Assembly (NCBI GenBank): GCA_028293055.1
Contig: JAQGLD010000397.1
Location: 1-16,342, forward strand
DNA from: Alphaproteobacteria bacterium
GTDB lineage: Bacteria; Pseudomonadota; Alphaproteobacteria; Sphingomonadales; Sphingomonadaceae
Direction: 5' to 3'
DNA: 16,342 nucleotides
Shown: positions 9,076 to 14,787 of the stretch, piece after piece
How positions within the stretch are numbered: the stretch's first letter is position 1
Layout: each line of letters opens with the position of its first letter
Position numbers and translations under genes: made by a program
The notes under the pieces: model-generated
Told to the model about the DNA's origin: nothing
What the model saw: the letters and a program-made list of their open reading frames with translations, nothing else
Databases searched by the model: none

Positions 9076-9829
9076 CGAGGTCTCACGTATCGCCCGTGAG
9101 GCCGGCCGGATCGCCGTCGCGAGGTCGACCGAGGCCTATCGGCGCTGGGACAAGGCGCCCGGCCATCCGGTCTGCGAGATCGATCTCGAGGTGGACGCCT
9201 TCCTGCGCGACGCGCTCGGCCGGCTCGATCCCGAGGCCGGCTGGCTGTCGGAAGAGACGCTGGACCAGTCTGACCGGATCGAGCGGCCGCGGCTGTGGGT
9301 GGTCGATCCGATCGACGGCACCCGGGACTATCTGCGCGGCCGTCCTGGCTGGGCGGTCTCGGTCGCCCTCGTCGAGGATCGGGTGCCGGTGATCGGCGTG
9401 CTCGACGCTCCGGCGCGGGGCGAGCATTGGAGCGCGGAGAAAGGGAAAGGCGCCTTCCGCAACGGCTCGAGGCTCAAGGCGAGCAGCCTCGCCACCCTCG
9501 CCGGTGCGCGAGTCCCGGCCGATAGCTTGCCAGAAATCGACTCGGACCTGGTCACCGTGCCCAAGCCCAATTCGATCGCGCTCCGGATCGCACTGGTCGC
9601 GGCCGGCGAAGCGGACCTGGTCGCGACCCTGAAATGGGGATTCGAGTGGGACATTGCCGCAGCGGCACTGATCGCCAGCGAGGCCGGTGCCACGGTCAGC
9701 GGCGCGCTCGGCCAGCCGTTGGCCTTCAACACCGCATCCGGCGCCGCATTCGGGGTTCTAGTCTCCGCCCCGGGGATTCACGATCAGGCCGTCGAGCGCC
9801 TTCGCGAGCGCGCGCTGGCCTTGGTCTGA
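9068..9829 (+). CDS. Inositol monophosphatase family protein, CysQ-like
   Basis: A 253-residue member of the Mg-dependent, lithium-sensitive phosphatase superfamily (inositol monophosphatase, CysQ and relatives). Metal-binding elements are visible: Glu62/Glu63 in LSEET, DPIDGTRDYLRG starting at Asp80 (with Asp83) and WDIAAAAL at 194-201 (Asp195). The form DPIDGTRDYxxGRPGWAVSVAL and the alphaproteobacterial context favour 3'(2'),5'-bisphosphate nucleotidase (CysQ, which removes the sulfur-assimilation by-product PAP). Inositol-phosphate or histidinol-phosphate phosphatase activity cannot be excluded, so no symbol is given. The GTG at 9068 lies inside the end of pmbA (overlap 9068-9075), indicating coupled translation with pmbA. 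Confidence 0.88.
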   Translation: MLDEVSRIAREAGRIAVARSTEAYRRWDKAPGHPVCEIDLEVDAFLRDALGRLDPEAGWLSEETLDQSDRIERPRLWVVDPIDGTRDYLRGRPGWAVSVALVEDRVPVIGVLDAPARGEHWSAEKGKGAFRNGSRLKASSLATLAGARVPADSLPEIDSDLVTVPKPNSIALRIALVAAGEADLVATLKWGFEWDIAAAALIASEAGATVSGALGQPLAFNTASGAAFGVLVSAPGIHDQAVERLRERALALV

Positions 9830-9977
9830 GGCGAACTCTCGAGGAAAAGCCGGGCGGCAGGGACGACGATACAGACCGAGCATGAAATCGCTGGCGGTCG
9901 ACCTTCGCGGGGCAAGGAGATCGCTTCGCTTTTGCCGCGGAAAGGCTTATTCTCCTGCGCATAAGAATGTGGGGAGA

Positions 9978-10991
9978 ATGCCTGTGTTTGCGCGTCTGGT
10001 GGCGATGAGTCTCGTGGGACTGGTGCCCGCGACGATGTCGGCCGTTCCGCTGGCGAGCCAGGTGCCCGCGGGCCTGGTGCCGCAGGCGACTCCGCCCATC
10101 CCTCCGACGAGTGACGCGGAAGTACTCGATTATGCCAACGATGCAGCCAGCCGGATGACCATTCCGGTGAATATCGGTGGCCAGGGCCCGTTCAACTTCG
10201 TCGTCGATACCGGTGCCGAGCGTACCGTGATCGCCAAGGACCTGGCGCAGCAGCTCGGCCTTGGCGCCGGCCGGATGGCGCGCGTCCACAGCATGACCGA
10301 GGTCAGCGATATCGGCACCTTCGTCATTCCGGCGATCGAGATAGGCGGCAAGATGTCCAAGGAGGTCCAGGCCCCCGGGCTCGACCGCCGCAACCTCGGC
10401 GCCGCCGGAATGCTCGGAGTCGACATGCTCGCCGCGCAGCGGGTCTCGTTCGATTTCAAGCGCCAGAAGATGACGGTAGTCCCGTCGCAACGTCGCGAGG
10501 AACATTGGGACGGCGACGCGATCGTCGTCCGCGGCCGCAGTCGTTTCGGCCAGCTCGTCCTGGTCGACGCAGCGGTCGAGGGGGAGAAGGTGTGGGTGAT
10601 CATCGACACCGGGGCGCAGGTCTCGATCGGCAATTCCATGCTTCGCGCCAGGCTCGAGCGTAAGCACAAGCTCCCCCAGACCCAGCCGATCCGCTTGCTC
10701 AGCGTCACCGGCGGCCATACCGAGGCGGACTGGACCCAGATCAAGGTGATCCGGCTCGGCGGCCTGACCATCAACAATCTTCCGATCGCATTCGCCGACG
10801 TCCACCCGTTCAGGAAGCTCGATCTGATGGACCGGCCGGCCATCCTGCTCGGCATGGATGCGCTCAAATTGTTCGACCGGGTCTCGGTCGACTTCGCCAA
10901 TCGCGAGGTCCGCCTGCTTGCCCCCGGCCGCTCGGATAGCCGGATCGATCTTCGCCTGGCGGTGCAGGAAAGGCGCCGGCGCGCGGTCTAG
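9978..10991 (+). CDS. Exported retropepsin-like aspartic protease with two DTG motifs
   Basis: From ATG 9978 this is a 337-residue protein with an N-terminal hydrophobic segment (about residues 6-21, LVAMSLVGLVPATMSA) that looks like a signal peptide, so it probably acts in the periplasm. Two clan AA active-site motifs are seen: FVVDTGAERTVI (Asp77) and VIIDTGAQVSIG (Asp210). Each is followed by a matching hydrophobic-hydrophobic-Gly element (GMLGVDML and AILLGMDAL). One chain therefore carries two retropepsin-type domains, like a bilobed pepsin rather than a single-domain dimer. Alphaproteobacterial PerP of Caulobacter, which cleaves PodJ, is a possible functional analogue, but orthology is not shown. 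The start is uncertain: GGGGAG is only one base from ATG 9978; GTG 9969 and ATG 9882 are alternatives, the latter adding a basic 32-residue extension. The stop TAG lies inside a palindromic element. Confidence 0.8.
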   Translation: MPVFARLVAMSLVGLVPATMSAVPLASQVPAGLVPQATPPIPPTSDAEVLDYANDAASRMTIPVNIGGQGPFNFVVDTGAERTVIAKDLAQQLGLGAGRMARVHSMTEVSDIGTFVIPAIEIGGKMSKEVQAPGLDRRNLGAAGMLGVDMLAAQRVSFDFKRQKMTVVPSQRREEHWDGDAIVVRGRSRFGQLVLVDAAVEGEKVWVIIDTGAQVSIGNSMLRARLERKHKLPQTQPIRLLSVTGGHTEADWTQIKVIRLGGLTINNLPIAFADVHPFRKLDLMDRPAILLGMDALKLFDRVSVDFANREVRLLAPGRSDSRIDLRLAVQERRRRAV

Positions 10992-11029
10992 ACTCTGTCC
11001 CGGTTCAGTTGAACCGGTCCAGCGTCTAG
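10988..11029 (+). terminator. 42-bp palindrome, probable terminator of the protease gene
   Basis: Arms CTAGAC-t-CTG-tc-CCGGTTCA and TGAACCGG-tc-CAG-c-GTCTAG form 17 base pairs with two small symmetric internal loops and a GT centre. TTTTCCTTTGTTT follows on the plus strand, so rho-independent termination of the protease transcript is plausible. The left CTAG contains the gene's TAG stop codon (10989-10991). It is also the left half of the larger element at 10988-11094. Confidence 0.6.
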
Positions 11030-11045
11030 TTTTCCTTTGTTTGCC

Positions 11046-11089
11046 GTGTGTTCCAAGCCGCCAAGTGTTTCCACTTGGCTCGAACACAC
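11046..11089. repeat. Long hairpin between convergent genes
   Basis: An outer stem of 8 bp (11046-11053 with 11082-11089) and an inner stem of 8 bp (11060-11067 with 11072-11079) are separated by an asymmetric bulge (CAAGCC against TC). No T-run follows on either strand. It may help limit read-through between the aspartic protease gene and the CoA-binding protein gene. Confidence 0.55.
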
Positions 11090-11127
11090 TCTAGGCCGGG
11101 TCCTGTCCTCCCGTTTGGGTCGAAGGC

Positions 11128-11559
11128 CTAGGGCGAAATCCGCGGCAACCGAAGCCGTGGAATCTCGATCTTGGGGCAGCGATCCATCACCACCTTGAGC
11201 CCGGCAGCCTCGGCGCGGGCGGCGGCCTCATGGTTGATCACTCCGATCTGCAGCCAGACCGATTTCGCGCCGGACGCAATCGCCTCGTCGACCGCTTCGC
11301 CGGCGGCGATGGGCCGGCGAAAGATGTCGACCATGTCGATCGGCTCGCCGATCTGGGCGAGCTCGCGCCAGACATATTCGCCATGGACATGCTCGCCGGT
11401 GATCTGCGGATTGACCGGGAACACCCGATAGCCGTGGTCCTGGAGATATTTCATCACTCCGTAGCTCGGCCTGTCGGGCCGGTCGGACGCTCCGACCAGG
11501 GCGATGGTGCGGGTGCTCGCCAGCAATTCGGCAATATCTTCGTCGCGGGTCAGCGGCAT
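11128..11559 (-). CDS. CoA-binding domain protein (YccU-like)
   Basis: A 143-residue single-domain protein with a Rossmann-type CoA-binding fold like the N-terminal domain of succinyl-CoA synthetase alpha. Seen are IALVGASDRPDRPSYGVM (about 19-36), GYRVFPVNP (43-51), VDIFRRP (77-83), VWLQIGV (101-107) and the C-terminal VMDRCPKIE (124-132), all typical of the small stand-alone family. Physiological role is unknown in most species. The ATG at 11559 has GGGAG roughly nine bases upstream on the minus strand. The frame continues upstream to 12021, but that part is out of frame with, and lies over, mrp and does not resemble the family, so it is excluded. It lies 38 bases downstream of mrp and is probably co-transcribed with it. 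Confidence 0.9.
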   Translation of the reverse strand: MPLTRDEDIAELLASTRTIALVGASDRPDRPSYGVMKYLQDHGYRVFPVNPQITGEHVHGEYVWRELAQIGEPIDMVDIFRRPIAAGEAVDEAIASGAKSVWLQIGVINHEAAARAEAAGLKVVMDRCPKIEIPRLRLPRISP

Positions 11560-11597
11560 GTCTCTTTCTCCCGAACGGCAACGACGAACGAAACGCC

Positions 11598-12590
11598 CTA
11601 CGGTTTCGCCGCCAGCTCCTGCAGCAGTCGCTGCGCCAAGGCTGCGAATATCTTCGATTCCTCGCCCTCGCCGGCGGCCGGAGGGGTCCCGGCATCGGAC
11701 GAGCGCCGGATGTTGAGCGTCAGCGGCACCCGGCCGAGAAACGGGATCGACATCACCTTCGCCGCCGCCTGAGCGCCGCCGGAACCGAACGGATCGGAAA
11801 TCTCGCCGCAATGCGGGCAGGCATAACCCGACATGTTCTCGATCAGGCCGAGCACGGACACGTCCATCTTGCGGAACAGGTCGATCGCCCGGGTCGCGTC
11901 GATCAGGGCCAGGTCCTGCGGGGTCGAGACGATCACTGCTCCGGCCGGCTTCCATTTCTGGATGAGCGAGAGCTGGATGTCGCCGGTGCCCGGCGGAAGA
12001 TCGACGATCAGCATCTCGCAATCGCCCCAGTCGCCGTCGACCAGCTGGCCGAGCGCGCTCGCCGCCATCGGCCCTCGCCAGGCGATCGCCTTGCCGGCCT
12101 CGACCAGCTGGCCGATCGACAGCATTCGAACCCCGTGCGCGACCACGGGCACGATCTGCTTATCGGCCATTTCGGGGCGGCTCTCATTGCCCATGATTCG
12201 CGGCTGCGAGGGGCCGTATATATCGGCATCGACCAGGCCGATGCGGCGTCCGGCGCGGGCCAGCGCAATGGCGAGATTGGCCGCCACGGTCGACTTGCCG
12301 ACTCCGCCCTTGCCGCTGCCGACCGCGATGATCACGCGTTCGGCCTTTTCCGCGGTCATCGCGATTCGCACCTCGGCGATTCCGGGCTCTCCGATCAGGG
12401 CGGCGCGGATCCTTCGCTCGAGCTCCGCGCGCTGGCCGGCCGAGAGTCCGGAAACTTCGAGGATCAGGCTTGCCGCGCCGTCCTTGAGCCGCGGCACCGA
12501 AACCCGCCCGGCGGCGACCAGGTCGCCCCGTCCGAGCGGGTCCTCGAGCCTTGCGAGGGCTGCCAAAATGCGGTCGCTGTCGTCGCTCAT
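11598..12590 (-). CDS. mrp: Mrp/NBP35-family iron-sulfur carrier ATPase
   Basis: A 330-residue P-loop ATPase (ApbC/Mrp) that binds and transfers Fe-S clusters in the cytoplasm. The N-terminal part, about residues 5-75, matches the DUF59-type region. The deviant Walker A GKGGVGKS is at 93-100, LVDADIYGPSQPRIMG (119-134) is the switch I-type region and LIVDLPPGTGD (194-204) is Walker B. Cys258 and Cys261 form the CPHC cluster-binding motif, expected to bridge a 4Fe-4S cluster across the dimer. The start is ATG 12590; the ribosome-binding site is weak. It is divergent from hflK, with 117 bases between the chosen starts, and precedes the CoA-binding protein gene. Confidence 0.95.
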   Translation of the reverse strand: MSDDSDRILAALARLEDPLGRGDLVAAGRVSVPRLKDGAASLILEVSGLSAGQRAELERRIRAALIGEPGIAEVRIAMTAEKAERVIIAVGSGKGGVGKSTVAANLAIALARAGRRIGLVDADIYGPSQPRIMGNESRPEMADKQIVPVVAHGVRMLSIGQLVEAGKAIAWRGPMAASALGQLVDGDWGDCEMLIVDLPPGTGDIQLSLIQKWKPAGAVIVSTPQDLALIDATRAIDLFRKMDVSVLGLIENMSGYACPHCGEISDPFGSGGAQAAAKVMSIPFLGRVPLTLNIRRSSDAGTPPAAGEGEESKIFAALAQRLLQELAAKP

Positions 12591-12659
12591 GCTCTACCCA
12601 TGCCGGACAGATAGGGGCCGCCGCCGTTCTTGCCACTGTTTTTCCGGGGTGGCGGTTCC

Positions 12660-12665
12660 TATAAA
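12660..12665 (+). promoter_or_regulatory. Possible -10 box of hflKC
   Basis: TATAAA stands out in this GC-rich divergent gap between mrp and hflK. The base 17 positions upstream begins TGTTTT, a poor -35 match, so this is only a candidate. Transcription would start near 12672, leaving a short leader before ATG 12708. Confidence 0.35.
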
Positions 12666-12707
12666 GGCCGCATGCGCATATTCGGGTGGGGTGGTCCAAC
12701 GGCCGCC

Positions 12708-13808
12708 ATGAATGAGAATAAGGGTGGCCCCTGGGGCCCGAGCGGAGGCGGCGAAGACGGCGGCTCCGGTGGCGAAGGCGACGGCAACGGCCCCAAGAGC
12801 CCGTGGAGCCAGCCGCCGCGCAAGCGCCGCACGCCCGGAATGCCGGGCAATGTCGGTTCGTTCGACGATTTCCTGAGGAAAAGCCGCGAGCGCTTCGGCG
12901 GCCGCTTCCCGCAGCAGGATGGGCGGCCCTATTGGCTGTACGGCCTCGGCGTCTTCCTCCTGATCTGGCTGGTCTTTACCAGTTTCCACATGGTCGGGCC
13001 GCAGGAGAAGGGCGTGGTCACCCTGCTTGGCCGCTACAGCCGTACCGTCGGTCCCGGAATAAACTTCACCCTGCCGCTGCCGATCGAACAGATCCAGAAG
13101 GTCGACGTGGCTGGAATCCGCACCAAGGATATCGGCTCGCCCGATCCGAACAGCGAGAATCTGATCCTCTCGGGCGACCAGAACATCATCGACCTCGCTT
13201 ATTCGGTGCGCTGGACGATCCGCGATCCGCAGCTTTATCTGTTCCAGCTCAAGGATCCCGACGCGACCATCGGCGAGGTCGCGGAGAGCGCGATGCGCGC
13301 GGTGGTTGCGACGGTGTCGCTCGACGATGCGATCGGCGCCGGCCGCGGCGAGATCGAGCAGCGAGTCCAGCTGGTGATGCAGCAATTGCTCGATCGCTAC
13401 GGCGCCGGTGTGCATATCGAGGGAATTGCGATCAAGCAGTCGGATCCCCCGGCTGCGGTCAACGACGCGTTCAAGGAGGTCTCGGCCTCGCAGCAGGCGG
13501 CGCAGTCCGACATCAACCAGGCCCGCGCCTATGCGCAGCAGATCACCGCCCGCGCCCAGGGCGAGGCCGCAGCCTTCGACAAGGTCTACGGTCAGTACAA
13601 GCTCGCCCCCGAAGTGACTCGCCGGCGCATGTATTACGAGACGATGGAGCGGGTCCTCTCCAAGGTCGACAAGACCGTCATCGAGGCGCCGGGCGTGACC
13701 CCCTATCTCGCTTTGCCCGAGATTCAGCGCCGGCAGCCGCAGCCGAAGGAGACTCCTCCTCCGGGCCAGCAGCCGCCGACCGGCCAGCAGGTCGAGGCCG
13801 GCCGATGA
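12708..13808 (+). CDS. hflK: HflK, FtsH-modulating SPFH membrane protein
   Basis: HflK pairs with HflC to form a large inner-membrane assembly that encloses and regulates the FtsH protease. From ATG 12708 the protein has 366 residues. A Gly/Pro-rich cytoplasmic N-terminus (GGPWGPSGGGEDGG) precedes one transmembrane helix at about 75-93 (YWLYGLGVFLLIWLVFTSF). A SPFH/band 7 domain follows (VGPQEKGVVTLLGRY, GINFTLPLPIEQIQKVDV), then an Ala/Gln-rich coiled-coil stretch (SASQQAAQSDINQARAYAQQ). The tail is Pro/Gln-rich. ATG 12672 is an in-frame alternative adding MRIFGWGGPTAA. A TATAAA box at 12660-12665 would start transcription near 12672, making the later ATG more sensible, though neither has a strong ribosome-binding site. 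Its TGA overlaps the hflC start (ATGA). Confidence 0.95.
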   Translation: MNENKGGPWGPSGGGEDGGSGGEGDGNGPKSPWSQPPRKRRTPGMPGNVGSFDDFLRKSRERFGGRFPQQDGRPYWLYGLGVFLLIWLVFTSFHMVGPQEKGVVTLLGRYSRTVGPGINFTLPLPIEQIQKVDVAGIRTKDIGSPDPNSENLILSGDQNIIDLAYSVRWTIRDPQLYLFQLKDPDATIGEVAESAMRAVVATVSLDDAIGAGRGEIEQRVQLVMQQLLDRYGAGVHIEGIAIKQSDPPAAVNDAFKEVSASQQAAQSDINQARAYAQQITARAQGEAAAFDKVYGQYKLAPEVTRRRMYYETMERVLSKVDKTVIEAPGVTPYLALPEIQRRQPQPKETPPPGQQPPTGQQVEAGR

Positions 13809-14656
13809 CTCGCAATCCGATCGCGCTCGCCTTCGTCGCAATCATCCTGCTGATCCTTGCCGGAAACGCCTTTACCGTCGTCCCGGAAACCAAGCAGGCG
13901 GTGATCGTCGGCTTCGGCAAGCCCAAGCGGGTGATCAATCCCTATCGCCAGGGCGAGGAGTTCGGACGCACCGGCGCGGGGCTGATCGCCAAATGGCCGT
14001 TCATGGAAAACATCGTCTGGATCGACAAGCGCATCCAGAGCATCGGCCTCGAGAAGCAGCAGGTGCTCTCGACCGACCAGCTGCGGCTGCAGGTCGACGC
14101 GTTCGCGCGCTACCGGGTCACCGATCCGTTGCAGATGTACGTGACCGCGCACACCGAGCAGAGGGTGAGCGACGCGCTCCAGCCGATCCTCGGCTCGGCG
14201 ATCCGCAACGAGCTCGGCAAGAGACCGTTCGCGGCCTTGCTCAGTCCGGAACGCGGCCAGATGATGGCCAATATCAAGAACGCGCTCAATCGGGTCGCCC
14301 GCCAATATGGCGCCGAAGTGATCGACGTGCGGATCAAGCGCGCCGATCTGCCAGAAGGCACACCGCTCGAATCCGCCTTCCAGCGGATGAGAACGGCACG
14401 GGAGCAGGAAGCCGGGTCGATCCGCGCCCAGGGCTACAAGCAGGCGCAGATCATCAAGGCCGACGCCGATGCCGAGGCCGCCAGCACCTATGCCGAGGCG
14501 TTCAACAAGGATCCGGACTTCTACGAATTCTATCGCGCGATGCAGTCCTACGAGACCACGTTCGTGACCAATTCGGGCGGAGCGGATGCCTCGCGCTCGT
14601 CGATCATCCTGTCGCCGGATAACGAATATCTGCGCGAATTCAGGGGCCGGAAGTAG
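13805..14656 (+). CDS. hflC: HflC, FtsH-modulating SPFH membrane protein
   Basis: Partner of HflK in the periplasm-facing HflKC complex that modulates FtsH. The 283-residue protein starts with a single N-terminal transmembrane segment (ALAFVAIILLILAGNAF, about 7-23), followed by a SPFH domain (VVPETKQAVIVGFGKP, WPFMENIVWIDKRIQ, TDQLRLQVDAFARYRV). A helical region follows with MRTAREQEAGSIRAQGYKQA and the conserved DADAEAASTYAEAFNKDPDFYEFYR, and the C-terminal SIILSPDNEYLREF is also typical. ATG 13805 overlaps the hflK stop as ATGA, the classic translational coupling that keeps the two subunits in balance. The upstream open frame is a shadow over hflK. Confidence 0.96.
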   Translation: MTRNPIALAFVAIILLILAGNAFTVVPETKQAVIVGFGKPKRVINPYRQGEEFGRTGAGLIAKWPFMENIVWIDKRIQSIGLEKQQVLSTDQLRLQVDAFARYRVTDPLQMYVTAHTEQRVSDALQPILGSAIRNELGKRPFAALLSPERGQMMANIKNALNRVARQYGAEVIDVRIKRADLPEGTPLESAFQRMRTAREQEAGSIRAQGYKQAQIIKADADAEAASTYAEAFNKDPDFYEFYRAMQSYETTFVTNSGGADASRSSIILSPDNEYLREFRGRK

Positions 14657-14680
14657 AAAAGGTGAGGTGGGCGCGCGCTA

Positions 14681-14710
14681 TTCAATTCCGGTTCAGCCGC
14701 ACCACATAGG
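14681..14710 (+). promoter_or_regulatory. TTCA direct repeat and candidate promoter before degP
   Basis: Two TTCA cores (14681-14684 and 14692-14695) are exactly 11 bases apart, one helical turn, as in binding sites of OmpR-family response regulators. CATAGG at 14705-14710 could be a -10 box with TTCAAT (14681-14686) as a weak -35, spacing 18. This suggests separate control of the protease gene by an envelope-stress regulator, but it is inference. Confidence 0.3.
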
Positions 14711-14738
14711 GTTTCCAGGGGATGATGGATTGAGCATG

Positions 14739-14759
14739 CCCCGGCGCGATGCGCCGGGG
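14739..14759. promoter_or_regulatory. Perfect GC hairpin in the degP leader
   Basis: CCCCGGCGC (14739-14747) pairs with GCGCCGGGG (14751-14759) around GAT. It lies 82 bases after the hflC stop and 13 bases before the AGGAGG of the protease gene. With no T-run it is a poor intrinsic terminator. It may reduce read-through from hflKC or act as a structural element of the protease mRNA leader. Confidence 0.5.
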
Positions 14760-14772
14760 GGAGCAGATTATG

Positions 14773-14778
14773 AGGAGG
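14773..14778 (+). promoter_or_regulatory. Consensus Shine-Dalgarno that decides the degP start
   Basis: AGGAGG is the only full-consensus ribosome-binding site I noticed next to a start in this window. Its nine-base distance to GTG 14788 is suitable, whereas ATG 14770 sits directly in front of it and would turn it into two Arg codons. Confidence 0.75.
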
Positions 14779-14787
14779 TTTCCTATC

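Larger units (their letters stand above)
10988..11094. mobile_element. Candidate MITE-like or dispersed palindromic element, 107 bp
   Basis: The stretch contains two large hairpins, 10988-11029 and 11046-11089 (GTGTGTTC with GAACACAC outside, GCCAAGTG with CACTTGGC inside, TTTC loop). Its ends are imperfect terminal inverted repeats: CTAGACTCTGTCC read from the left and CTAGAGTGTGTTC read from the right on the other strand match at 10 of 13 positions. It codes for nothing and sits between convergent genes. CTAG-bounded elements with CCGGTTCA/TGAACCGG cores recur in alphaproteobacterial intergenic DNA (recalled, not checked). No clear target duplication is seen, so mobility is inference. Confidence 0.4.

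Noticed and set aside
9726..11087. 453-codon minus-strand frame antisense to the aspartic protease
   Set aside because: No motif; the plus strand has a signal peptide and two DTG sites.
11560..12021. N-terminal extension of the CoA-binding protein
   Set aside because: The extra part lies in a wrong frame over mrp and is Arg/Asp/Gly-rich noise. ATG 11559 has a good ribosome-binding site and gives the normal family length.
12594..13841. 415-codon minus-strand frame antisense to hflK
   Set aside because: Arg/Leu/Asp-rich shadow; hflK on the plus strand is unambiguous.
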